Below are positions 1-7,780 of a DNA stretch of 64,000 nucleotides, one piece after another. Location: NCBI RefSeq assembly GCF_028473645.1, contig NZ_CP097269.1, positions 310,001 through 374,000 on the forward strand, given 5' to 3'. The position numbers and the translations under genes are program-made. Position 1 is the stretch's first letter; each line of letters begins with the position of its first letter. The DNA comes from Acidovorax sp. GBBC 1281 (GTDB lineage Bacteria > Pseudomonadota > Gammaproteobacteria > Burkholderiales > Burkholderiaceae_C). The notes below the pieces were generated by a model. The model searched no databases and had not been told where the DNA came from. It worked only from the letters and a program-made list of their open reading frames with translations.

Positions 1-603
1 GGCTGCGAACTCGACGGCTACGCCAGCGACATCACGCGCACCTTTCCCGCCAACGGCCGCTTCTCCGGGCCGCAGCGCGCGCTGTACGACCTGGTGCTGG
101 CCAGCCAGGACGCGGCCATCGCGGCGACCCGGGCCGGCGCCCGCTTCAATGACCCGCACGACGCCACGGTGGCCGTGCTGGCGCAGGGCATGCTGGACCT
201 GGGCCTGCTCGACAGGAACACCGTGGGCACGGCGCAGGACGTGATCGACAGCCGCGCCTACTTCCAGTTCTACATGCACCGCACCGGCCACTGGCTGGGC
301 ATGGACGTGCACGACTGCGGCAGCTACGTGGAGCCGTCCGAGGTCGGGCAGGTCAGCGAGCGCAAGGACCCGCTCTCGGGCGAGACCATCGCCAACCGCC
401 CCAGCCGCATCCTGCGGCCCGGCATGGTGCTGACGATCGAGCCGGGCCTGTACGTGCGCCCGGCCCCGGGCGTGCCCGAGGCCTTCCATCATCTGGGCAT
501 CCGCATCGAGGACGACGCCATCGTCACCGACGGCGGCTGCGAGCTGATCACGCGCGGCGTGCCGGTGAAGGCGGACGAGATCGAGGCGTTGATGCGGGGC
601 TGA
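1..603 (+). CDS. pepP: Xaa-Pro aminopeptidase, M24 family (5' truncated by window edge)
   Basis: This is the last 200 residues of a metallopeptidase that removes the N-terminal residue before proline. The reading frame is open from base 1, so the N-terminal half and the first metal-binding Asp lie outside the window. Visible pita-bread motifs are SDITRTFP (metal Asp, residue about 10), HRTGHWLGMDVHD (catalytic/metal His), TIEPGLYV (metal Glu) and GIRIEDD (metal Glu). All ligands expected in this part are intact and the frame ends cleanly at TGA. A cytoplasmic enzyme is expected. The next gene converges on it from the right, 10 bases away. Confidence 0.93.
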   Translation, partial: GCELDGYASDITRTFPANGRFSGPQRALYDLVLASQDAAIAATRAGARFNDPHDATVAVLAQGMLDLGLLDRNTVGTAQDVIDSRAYFQFYMHRTGHWLGMDVHDCGSYVEPSEVGQVSERKDPLSGETIANRPSRILRPGMVLTIEPGLYVRPAPGVPEAFHHLGIRIEDDAIVTDGGCELITRGVPVKADEIEALMRG

Positions 604-613
604 CGCCCCCGCG

Positions 614-1438
614 CTACGGGGCCAGTACCCGGAAGGTCAGCGTGTAGTTGTGGCCGTACATCGGGGCCGCCGCGCCTTGCGGCGCGGGCGCACGGTGGCG
701 CACCAGGGCCAGGTACACGCCGGGCTGTGGCGGCACGTAGTGGATGCGGCCTTGCGCATCGGTCTTCAGGCTCTCGGCGCTGTGCTGGCTGGCGAGGTCC
801 ATCGCCGAGCGGTAGAGGTCCACTTTCTGCCCGGCCAGCGGCTGGCCGTCGAACTGCACGGCGAAGTCGAAGGCTTCCTTGGCGAACAGATCGCTCGGGT
901 GCGTGGCGGGCACAATCTCCAGCCCCTTGCCCGAGCCCGCCAGCGCGGCCCGCGTGGGGGGCCCCGCGGTCACATAGGCCTCGGAGATGGATAGCGACTG
1001 GTAGTGGCTCAGCAGCCTGGCGCCGGACGGCATCGGCGTGGCGGGGTCGCGTGCCACCTCGACCTTGCCGCCTTGCTCCCAGCTGCGAAAGATCGCGCCC
1101 AGGCGCGGGCCGGTGCTGAGCCGGTACGTGCCCTGGGCGCCGGGCAGCTTCTGCTCGGCCACGGTGCGCGTCTTGAACTGGCGCACGTCGCCGAACGGCA
1201 GCGTGCCGCCATCGGGCGTGGTGATGGCAAAGCGCGTGTCGCCGAACGCCACGTCAGGCAGGAAGAACTTCTCGGTGAAGCATGCGTCCACGCTGACGGT
1301 GGAGCCGGGCTCGATGTCGAAGCTCGCAGGCAGCAGGTAGGGCGTGTGGGCGCGGGCCAGGCCGCAAAGGCCCAGAGCCAGCGCCAGGCCGGTGCGCCGC
1401 AGCCGCGGCAAGAAAAGGGCGGTGTGCATGGCAGGCAT
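614..1438 (-). CDS. DUF4198-type periplasmic protein
   Basis: A 274-residue protein with an N-terminal signal peptide (hydrophobic LALALGLCGLARA, then mature HTPYLLP). It resembles the DUF4198/NikM-like family: a His directly after signal cleavage, beta-rich domains, and a C-terminal VYLALVRHR stretch near the end. Such proteins are often found next to TonB receptors and are suspected to bind metal; the function is not proven. It is the last gene of a leftward cluster: the EF-hand gene ends 11 bases upstream and the TonB receptor is further upstream. A second ATG nine bases inside (1429) is an equally possible start. Role inferred from context. Confidence 0.75.
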   Translation of the reverse strand: MPAMHTALFLPRLRRTGLALALGLCGLARAHTPYLLPASFDIEPGSTVSVDACFTEKFFLPDVAFGDTRFAITTPDGGTLPFGDVRQFKTRTVAEQKLPGAQGTYRLSTGPRLGAIFRSWEQGGKVEVARDPATPMPSGARLLSHYQSLSISEAYVTAGPPTRAALAGSGKGLEIVPATHPSDLFAKEAFDFAVQFDGQPLAGQKVDLYRSAMDLASQHSAESLKTDAQGRIHYVPPQPGVYLALVRHRAPAPQGAAAPMYGHNYTLTFRVLAP

Positions 1439-1449
1439 GGATGGCGGCC

Positions 1450-1974
1450 TCAAGGCTTCTTGGCGTCGGCGGCATTGACCACGCCGTCGCCGTTGGTGTC
1501 CGCGCCTTTGAAGGTCCGGTCGGCGATGGCGAGTTCTTCGTCCTCGGTCAGGCGGCCATCCTTGTTCTTGTCCAGGATGCCAAATCGCACATGGGCCTGC
1601 TGGATCGACGCGGCGTGGGCCGCGTCGGGCGGGCGCTTCTGGGCGGCGTACTGCTGCTGCAGGCGCCCCTCGAACTCGGCCACGTATTCGGCTTCGCTGA
1701 GCCAGCCGTCCCGGTTGGTGTCGGCAGCCGCGAAGCGCTGCTTGCGCACCGCGTCGTATTCGGCGCGGGTGACCTGGCCGTCCTGGTTGGCGTCGTAGCC
1801 ACCGATGAAGGCGGCATTGCCGTGGCCGCCCGCCGGCCGCGCCGGGCCGTCGCCGGCAGGGGCCGATGGGGCCGCGCAGGCCGCGAGCAGTGCCGCCACG
1901 CTGGCGGCGGTGGCGATGCCGGCCCGGCGGATGGCGCGAGGACGGTGGGAAAAGAAGGACAGTGGGTGTGGCAT
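1450..1974 (-). CDS. EF-hand lipoprotein
   Basis: A 174-residue protein with a signal region ending in a lipobox-like LLAAC, so probably a lipoprotein. Four Asp-rich EF-hand loops follow: DANQDGQVTRAE, DTNRDGWLSEAE, DKNKDGRLTEDE and DTNGDGVVNAAD, so it should bind calcium or a similar divalent ion. An Ala/Gln-rich linker separates the two loop pairs. It lies between the TonB receptor (57 bases upstream) and the DUF4198 gene, all on the same strand, and probably shares the Fur-like operator at 4528-4548. Specific partner unknown. Confidence 0.8.
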   Translation of the reverse strand: MPHPLSFFSHRPRAIRRAGIATAASVAALLAACAAPSAPAGDGPARPAGGHGNAAFIGGYDANQDGQVTRAEYDAVRKQRFAAADTNRDGWLSEAEYVAEFEGRLQQQYAAQKRPPDAAHAASIQQAHVRFGILDKNKDGRLTEDEELAIADRTFKGADTNGDGVVNAADAKKP

Positions 1975-2031
1975 GGGAAGACTCCTGTGGAATGGGGAAA
2001 AAGAAGGCCGGCTGAGGCCGGCGCGGGCGGA

Positions 2032-4413
2032 TCAGAACGCGACGGACATCGACACCGCCACCGTGCGGCCGGCATGGGTGAGCAGTTCGATGTCGCGCTG
2101 GTCGCGCGCCACCGAAGGCTGCAGGCTGCGGGCGCTGGCGTAGTCCCAATAGTGCTTGTCGGTCAGGTTGTAGATGCCGGCCTGCAGGCGCACGCTCTTG
2201 TTCACCTGCCAGTAGCCGCTCAGGTCGAACACGGAATAGCCGGGCACGCGGAACAGCTGGGTGGTGGCGTCGGTGAGCGCCGCACCCGCGTTGGTGTAGC
2301 TGTCGCGGTTGGTGGCCTCTGCCTGCTTGGCGGCCACGAAGGTGCCGGTGAAGTTCACGCCCCATTGCTTCATGGGCGCGTCGTAGCCCACGCCGACGAT
2401 GGCCTTGCGTGGCAGCACGGAGTCGAGCGCCACATCCTTGTCGCCGGCGTAGTGCGACCGCGACGTGCCCTTGCTCAGGCCCACCGCCCAGGTGGTGTAC
2501 AGGCCGCGGGCCGCCGGGCTCAACTGGCCGTGTTCCAGGCGGGCGCTCAGCTCGAAGCCGTAGATGGTGGCTTCGTCGCGGTTCTCGGCCTGGTAGATGG
2601 TGCCGATGTGCGCAGGCACGTTCGTGAACAGGCTGGGCGCGCTGGCGCGCGTGTAGCGGGTGTAGGCGATGAAATCGCGGTAGCGCGTGTAGAAGACCGA
2701 GCTGTTGAGCGTGACGCCGTCGGCCGGCGATCCCTTGACGCCCACCTCGAACGCGTTGCTCGACTCTTCCTTCAGATCGCGGTTGCCGATCAGCGCGTAC
2801 TGGTTGCCCGTGGCGTAGTTGCTGGCCATGTTCCACGAGCCGAAGATCTCGCCCGGCGACGGCGCGCGACCGCTGCGCTTGTACTGCGCATACGTGATGA
2901 AGCGCGGCGCGAGGTCATAGGTCAGGCCGAGGCTGGGGCTCCACAGGGTGGTGGAGGGCGCATTGCCGTACAGGCGCCTCACGTCCTGCTCGGTGAGCAC
3001 CCCGGAGACGAAGTTGCCGAAGTTGCGGGTCTGGATGTCGATGCGGTCCACGCGCAGGGCGGGAATCACGGCAAGCCGCTTGCCGCCCGCATCGAAGGCG
3101 ATGTCGTCCTGGAGGAAGGCGCCCAGGCGCCGGGTGGTGGTGTCGGGCTGGGGCTTCATGTAGCCCGCCACGTTCCAGGGCCGGTCCACGTCCTGGGTGG
3201 AGGCGTTGGCGCCGAAGCTCAGCTGGTGCCGGCCGATGCGTTTGTCCGCAGTGGTGGACGCGCCCCAGGTGCGGGTCTGGTTCTCGGAAAGATTGCGCAC
3301 CAGGGCGCCGGTGGCCAGCGTGGTGGTGTCGGTCACGTCCGTGGTGCCCGTGTCCTGGAAGTACAGGCGGGTGTCCGCGTGGTCCACCCAGGCATTGCGC
3401 GGCGTCCACTGGTGGGTCAGCTGCAGCGTGTTGCGCTCCGTGTCGCTGGCCTGGCGGGACTGCTCGGTGATGGCCGTGTTGGTGGTGTTCCACCCGTGGA
3501 AGAAGGTGTCATTCTTGCGGCGGTACAGGTCGGCCGAGAGTTCCAGCCGGTTGCTGCCGTCCACGCGCAGGCCGCCCTTGAGCAGCAGGGCGTCCGAGTG
3601 CCAGTCGTCGGGGTAGCTGTTCACCACGTCGCTGTGGTTGCGCGCCGCGTGGCCGTCCCGGCGCGAATAGGAGATCAGGCCATCGAGGTCGCCGCTGCGG
3701 GCGGCGCCGGTGAAGCTCTCGTTCCATGCGCGGTCGGCCGAGTCGTAGCCGATCTTGGCGCCCAGGTACGAGGTCCGTTCGCCCCGCAGGTAGTCGCTCG
3801 CCGATTTGGTCTTGAAGCTCACGGCGCCCCCGATGCCGCCGGCGGAGCGCCTGGCGGAGGTGGTGCCCGACAGGATGTTGACCGAGGAGAACATCTCGGG
3901 ATCGATGAAGTCGCGCCCGATGCCGAAGGTGTTCGCGCCCACGCGGCTCACGTAGGGGCGGGTGGTGGCGTCGGGCATTTCCACGCCGTCCACGTCCATG
4001 CCCACGCGGTTGCCTTCGATCCCGCGGATGTTGTAGCCCGTCGTGCCGGAGCGGTCGAAGCTGCTGCGGTTGCGGGTGGTGCCTGCGGCGGTGCCGGGGG
4101 CCGAGACCAGCGGCTGGTTGCGCACCACGTCCTTCATGCTGCCCGCTTGCTCCAGTGCCTCGCCGCTGACGACGGTGGAGGTGCCCGGACTGCGTTCGGC
4201 CTCGTCCACCACGTCCACCTGGGGCAGCAATGCCGTCCGCACGGCGCCCGGGGCGCCGGCACCGACGCCCTGTCCCCACGCTGGCACGGCAGGGGCGGCG
4301 AGGACCGCCAGGAGCGCAGCACCCGCCAGCGGGCGAAGGACATGCGGAATGGGGGCGAAGCGCAGGGCGCCGTGCGCAAGAGAAACAGGCCGGGTGTGTG
4401 GGCAGTGAACCAT
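2032..4413 (-). CDS. TonB-dependent receptor, hemoglobin/heme type
   Basis: A 793-residue outer-membrane receptor. The signal peptide (LLAVLAAPAVPAWGQ) is followed by a plug domain (QVDVVDEAERSPGTSTVV; GYNIRGIEGNRVGMDVDGVEMPD; GGIGGAVSFKTKSA) and a 22-strand-type barrel ending in the terminal aromatic signature SMSVAF. The plug motifs match the TonB hemoglobin/transferrin/lactoferrin receptor family, so the likely substrate is heme or a heme protein; this is family-level inference. A start at 4413 (MVHCPHTRP) is preferred because the upstream in-frame ATG at 4482 gives an unlikely leader before the signal peptide. A Fur-box-like palindrome lies about 115 bases upstream. ExbB/ExbD-type genes in this window could energise it. 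Confidence 0.88.
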   Translation of the reverse strand: MVHCPHTRPVSLAHGALRFAPIPHVLRPLAGAALLAVLAAPAVPAWGQGVGAGAPGAVRTALLPQVDVVDEAERSPGTSTVVSGEALEQAGSMKDVVRNQPLVSAPGTAAGTTRNRSSFDRSGTTGYNIRGIEGNRVGMDVDGVEMPDATTRPYVSRVGANTFGIGRDFIDPEMFSSVNILSGTTSARRSAGGIGGAVSFKTKSASDYLRGERTSYLGAKIGYDSADRAWNESFTGAARSGDLDGLISYSRRDGHAARNHSDVVNSYPDDWHSDALLLKGGLRVDGSNRLELSADLYRRKNDTFFHGWNTTNTAITEQSRQASDTERNTLQLTHQWTPRNAWVDHADTRLYFQDTGTTDVTDTTTLATGALVRNLSENQTRTWGASTTADKRIGRHQLSFGANASTQDVDRPWNVAGYMKPQPDTTTRRLGAFLQDDIAFDAGGKRLAVIPALRVDRIDIQTRNFGNFVSGVLTEQDVRRLYGNAPSTTLWSPSLGLTYDLAPRFITYAQYKRSGRAPSPGEIFGSWNMASNYATGNQYALIGNRDLKEESSNAFEVGVKGSPADGVTLNSSVFYTRYRDFIAYTRYTRASAPSLFTNVPAHIGTIYQAENRDEATIYGFELSARLEHGQLSPAARGLYTTWAVGLSKGTSRSHYAGDKDVALDSVLPRKAIVGVGYDAPMKQWGVNFTGTFVAAKQAEATNRDSYTNAGAALTDATTQLFRVPGYSVFDLSGYWQVNKSVRLQAGIYNLTDKHYWDYASARSLQPSVARDQRDIELLTHAGRTVAVSMSVAF

Positions 4414-4527
4414 GGAGTGCGTCGAAAAGGGTTGTCTGCTGGATACCCTCTCGCGCGGTCTGGACACTGCCGATCGCGGCACCGTCGTCCCTGCAGGTTG
4501 TCTGGCTCACAGCGCACATTGTTACAC

Positions 4528-4548
4528 AAATGAGAATATGTCTCATTT
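4528..4548. promoter_or_regulatory. Fur-box-like operator
   Basis: An inverted repeat of AAATGAGA and TCTCATTT around a 5-base centre. TGAGAAT-A-TGTCTCA compares well with the 7-1-7 Fur consensus TGATAAT-N-ATTATCA in the left half and partly in the right half. The site is AT-rich in a GC-rich genome and lies between the TonB receptor (minus) and the type III chaperone operon (plus). It probably represses the receptor cluster when iron is available. fur itself is at 38866-39300. Confidence 0.72.
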
Positions 4549-4688
4549 GCGTTAATGCATTGAGTGGAAGGATTCCACGCTGCGCGATGGCGCCTTGCAG
4601 CCTGCCGGAATCGGCCCCCGGCGGGGAGGCGCCACGACCCGGCGGGCCTGGCAAGGTTCAATGTCGCGCGTTCCTGTCAACTTTCCTT

Positions 4689-4713
4689 TTCGCAAACCGG
4701 TCAATCGCTTCGC
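4689..4713 (+). promoter_or_regulatory. PIP box (TTCGC-N15-TTCGC), HrpX/HrpB-type activator site
   Basis: TTCGC at 4689-4693 and TTCGC at 4709-4713 are separated by exactly 15 bases. This is the perfect plant-inducible-promoter motif bound by HrpX/HrpB-type AraC regulators in Xanthomonas, Ralstonia and Acidovorax. A third TTCGC is at 4734-4738. At the expected -10 distance there is only a near match (CAACGAT, one base too long for YANNNT); CACATT at 4738 fits YANNNT but is about 6 bases too close. The box points at the chaperone/effector operon, whose first ATG is 142 bases downstream. Confidence 0.8.
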
Positions 4714-4855
4714 TGGCTGAGGCATGCGGTGCCTTCGCACATTCAACGATGGAACGGCCGGCACATTTTCAGAGACGAGTGCCGGCTGGTGTAAAGGGCA
4801 CCAAATCCGCATGTCGCGCGGAAATACATAAGCGATAACGGTTGAAAGAACGACG

Positions 4856-5331
4856 ATGAAAAACGCAAAACCGAAGCCACCCGTGCGTGGCCCCGCACTG
4901 TCATCCCGGCGCAAGGCCTGTGCCAGGGACGCAGCCTTGCAACTGGGGGCCGACGCGGCCACTGCCCGTATTTTGGAGAAACGGGCGAAGCGAAAGTGGG
5001 GCCGTTCACGCTGCGCGTGGCACCCCTGAGCCATCGGGACAATGGCCCATGGGCCGCCATTGCCACGATGGCCCGGCCCGAGCAGATTCCCCCGGACACC
5101 TGGACCGACGCGTTGCTGTTCGCCAACGGCCATTCGATGCTGAGTGCCGACTGGGGCTATGGCCTGGAAGACAACGGCGATGCCGTGCTGGTGCGGCGGC
5201 TGGAGACACAGCAAGAAAGCGAGCAGATTCTTGCCGTGCAGCTCGGCGGTTTGCTGGCCATGTGCCAAGCCACTCGCGAGGGCGTGCTGGCACTGGGCGA
5301 GGCATCGCAGCGCAAAGGAGCTGTGCAATGA
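4856..5331 (+). CDS. Type III secretion chaperone 1 (apparent frameshift near 4971-4974)
   Basis: A small acidic chaperone of the CesT/type III class. The uninterrupted downstream frame starts only at GTG 4996 and lacks the N-terminal helix. That helix is found in the +2 frame from ATG 4856 (RDAALQLGADAATARI). Restoring one T in the TTTT run at 4971-4974 joins the frames as ARI-F-GETGEAKVGPF, and the product (about 158 residues) then aligns without gaps over this region with the neighbouring chaperone (LGADAATARIFGETGEA against LGASHEQAKHASRTGTI). So either a real frameshift, a sequence error or slippage is present. The stop overlaps the next start (ATGA). First gene behind the PIP box. Annotators may call only 4996-5331. 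Confidence 0.68.
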
Positions 5332-5819
5332 GCGCCGTTCTCACGCCCCGCCCGCAGACACCTGCTCCTGTGCAGGAACTGGAAGCGTCATCCCGCGTCC
5401 TGACGCTGGTCAGGGATACGGCCTTGTTCCTGGGCGCATCGCATGAGCAGGCAAAGCATGCCTCGCGCACCGGAACCATCGCCCTGGAAAGCCGCACCAT
5501 TGCCTTGGTGCCCGCCGTGGACGAGGAGGCGCTCATCATGGCGGCTCCGTTGCCCGCCGACTGCCTGGACGATCCGACCCGGCGCGTGGCCGCGCTGCAT
5601 GCCTCCACGCAGTGGATGCTCAGCGTTGGAGCCATCTTCGCCCGCGGTTTCGGGGGGCCGCAACTGCTGTGTCGGTGTCCACTCGGCAATGCTTCGGCGG
5701 AGGTTGTCGCCCGGCACCTTCTGCAACTTGCTGCACTGGCCAATGCCGTGCAGGCGTGCGGTCCTTGCGCGGTATCCGAAGCTTCTGGCGGCCTGAAGGA
5801 GCGCATCCATGGTCAATAA
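5328..5819 (+). CDS. Type III secretion chaperone 2
   Basis: A 163-residue protein related to the preceding gene product: shared RD-ALxLGA helix, a TG turn, a central beta region, an ML motif and a C-terminal Leu/Ala-rich helix (RHLLQLAALANAV). Size, organisation and context fit the CesT-like class that escorts effectors to the secretion apparatus in the cytoplasm. The start at 5328 has an AAGGAG site 8 bases upstream and overlaps the previous stop (ATGA), suggesting translational coupling. Its own stop overlaps the effector start by 11 bases. The tandem pair may form a heterodimer on one client; this is inference. GC is lower than in flanking housekeeping genes. Confidence 0.72.
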   Translation: MSAVLTPRPQTPAPVQELEASSRVLTLVRDTALFLGASHEQAKHASRTGTIALESRTIALVPAVDEEALIMAAPLPADCLDDPTRRVAALHASTQWMLSVGAIFARGFGGPQLLCRCPLGNASAEVVARHLLQLAALANAVQACGPCAVSEASGGLKERIHGQ

Positions 5820-7575
5820 AACGAACACGTCAGGTTCGGCCACACCGATCCGCCCCACACTGTCCTCTGGGTCTCAGCCTCCCCAGTCCCGCTCCTCGGG
5901 CGCCAGCATTTCCGGACGCCTTCAGCACGCGTCGCTGACCGGCCGGCGAGGACTGTCCCAAGCGCATCCGCAGACGATGCCGCAGCGCCAGATGCTTCAA
6001 GACGGAGACTCCTTCTCCCTGCTGTCCAGTCCTACGCGCTCGGAATCCTTTCATACCCCTCTACCCGGAGGCAGCCATCGCTGGGATAGCAGCGAACCCG
6101 GGACTCCGAACGCCGGTGGTTTCGGTGAGGGAGCGGCGATAACCGGTTTTTCAACCGCCAACGTGTCGTTTCGGACCAGGGGCGAGATGCCGGCGCTGGA
6201 GGAACTCGTTGATATTCCGCTGGACCGGTTCCTGAGCGCCAGCCGCCGGGGCGATATGCCAGAGCTGCAGGAACACGAGGAGCCGGCGGTGCCTGAGCCG
6301 CAGAGCTGGAACGCGATGCTGCGGCAATTGGGCATCGGTGCTATGCAGAGCGGAGAAGCGGCTTTGCACCGGCTCGGGGACGTGGCCACGGCAGCCCGCA
6401 CCGCAGTATCGGAATCCACCACGGCCCAGGCCATCGGCTCGATGCTGCCCAGCCAGCGTGTGATGGGTGCTGGAGCGGGCCATGCCATCCATCAGGCCGC
6501 AGGGGTGTACGCACCTACCTTTGTGCGCGAAATGATGGCGGAGTCCATGAAGATCGCGTTTCGCAACACACCGCCTTCCATGGTTCTGGGCATGCAGGTG
6601 GGTGTGGGGCTGCTCAACATCGGCATGGCCATCATGCGTGAGCGGCGCGAGGCACGCGATCCGGACACGGCCGCGCGGGGTTTTCACGCGATGACCGTGG
6701 AGCAATGGGCCGCGTGCTCGGAGCAGGAAAAGACACAACTGCGCCAGAAACAGCAGCGCATGTCGCGCATCGTGACGCTGGAGCAGATCGGCGCTTCCAT
6801 GGTCTCGGCCGGGCTTTCACTGCATGGCACGATCACCGGCAATGTGGGAATGGCCGCAGACGTGCTTGCAGTGGACATCAAGACACTGGCGTATTCGTTC
6901 ACGCGCGACTTCATCCAGGCGTCCTTCAGCATGGTCGGCATGCGCGATGAAACCTCTGGCGGCGTGAGCGGCAGCCATCTGAACTCGGCCAGCCTCTTCT
7001 ACGGTATGGCCAATGCGGTGGGCAACAACGCTTGGTCCGAGCTTCCGATACTGGGAGGGGATACTTCCGCCGCACGTACCGTGCTGCTGGATGCAGCCAG
7101 CTCCAGCAGTGCAAGAAGCGCTGCATGGCGCGACATCGCCGGGGCGTCCGCCATCAAGGCGGCCATCAACTGGGCGGTGGAGACTGCAGACTGGATATCC
7201 GTCACCCAGCAGGAGGCGCTGCAGTCCGGGACGGTGCAGCAATGGAACCCTCGCCTCACGGGAACGGACTATGGACGATTGCTGGACCAGACGCCTGCGC
7301 GCATCACCGCCATCACCGCAGGAAATGCCATTTTCAACTTGCTGGGAAATGTGAGCCGCGGCGGCACGCGAGGGCAGCAGGACTTCTTGAGCAACTCCCT
7401 CGCCGGCATCCTGGCGGGGTTGCAGTACGCGGCCATCGGGGGGAGCTGGCAGGCAGAAGGCGCGGTACGTGCGGTCCGTCGGGAGGCCGAAGCCGAGGCC
7501 CTTGCCGCTGGCGGCGCACCCCAACAGGGACTGCGCCGGCGCCGCCCCCACCCAGAAGGCGACGCACAAGCCTGA
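5809..7575 (+). CDS. Candidate type III secreted effector, 588 residues, family not recognised
   Basis: The first ~110 residues are Ser/Pro/Gly-rich and poor in acidic residues, like a type III secretion signal. Residues ~150-560 are mostly helical with long small/hydrophobic stretches (MQVGVGLLNIGMAIM; ASMVSAGLSLHGTITGN; AGILAGLQYAAIGG) and no clear enzyme motif; the tail is Arg-rich. No Sec signal peptide is seen. The gene follows two chaperone genes with an 11-base overlap, has AAGGAG before its ATG, and lies under the PIP box. Layout recalls large helical effectors such as HopD1/XopB or HopM1, but I cannot claim homology. GC of sampled lines is about 57-63%, against about 70% in pyk. Confidence 0.7.
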   Translation: MVNKTNTSGSATPIRPTLSSGSQPPQSRSSGASISGRLQHASLTGRRGLSQAHPQTMPQRQMLQDGDSFSLLSSPTRSESFHTPLPGGSHRWDSSEPGTPNAGGFGEGAAITGFSTANVSFRTRGEMPALEELVDIPLDRFLSASRRGDMPELQEHEEPAVPEPQSWNAMLRQLGIGAMQSGEAALHRLGDVATAARTAVSESTTAQAIGSMLPSQRVMGAGAGHAIHQAAGVYAPTFVREMMAESMKIAFRNTPPSMVLGMQVGVGLLNIGMAIMRERREARDPDTAARGFHAMTVEQWAACSEQEKTQLRQKQQRMSRIVTLEQIGASMVSAGLSLHGTITGNVGMAADVLAVDIKTLAYSFTRDFIQASFSMVGMRDETSGGVSGSHLNSASLFYGMANAVGNNAWSELPILGGDTSAARTVLLDAASSSSARSAAWRDIAGASAIKAAINWAVETADWISVTQQEALQSGTVQQWNPRLTGTDYGRLLDQTPARITAITAGNAIFNLLGNVSRGGTRGQQDFLSNSLAGILAGLQYAAIGGSWQAEGAVRAVRREAEAEALAAGGAPQQGLRRRRPHPEGDAQA

Positions 7576-7711
7576 GGCTTCGATGCCCGGGTGGGCGGTC
7601 CGCTCGGGAATCGTGGGCGGACCCCCAGGTCCGTGCCGCAGCGGGGTGCCCGCTGCAGTCCCTGCCAGCGCAGACCTGCTTTGGCCATGGCGCGCAGTCG
7701 GGGTCTGCCTG

Positions 7712-7731
7712 GAGGTGATGTAACCTCTTTT
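7712..7731 (+). terminator. Weak hairpin with T run after the effector gene
   Basis: GAGGT and ACCTC form a 5-bp stem with a 6-base loop, followed by TTTT. It sits between the effector stop and pyk. The stem is short, so a terminator role is only possible. The rest of 7576-7780 holds the pyk leader and no gene that I can support. Confidence 0.3.
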
Positions 7732-7780
7732 CATGCAAAATTGAAACCCGATTACATCCATGCAGAGAGACCGAACCGCC

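Noticed and set aside
614..2836. A 740-codon minus-strand frame joining the DUF4198 gene to upstream sequence
   Set aside because: Only the part from 1438 downwards encodes a recognisable protein with signal peptide; the upstream part is a shadow of the EF-hand and receptor genes.
1441..4533. A 1030-codon plus-strand open frame opposite the TonB receptor cluster
   Set aside because: It is GC-driven and lies antisense to clear coding frames; its translation is low-complexity Ala/Gly/Arg/His-rich with no fold features.
4996..5331. GTG 4996 as the start of chaperone 1
   Set aside because: It drops the conserved N-terminal helix that is encoded upstream in another frame, and it has no ribosome-binding site at normal distance.
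7717..7760. HexR-type operator upstream of pyk
   Set aside because: TGTAAC and ATTACA half sites are present but about 30 bases apart, so they do not form the expected palindrome.
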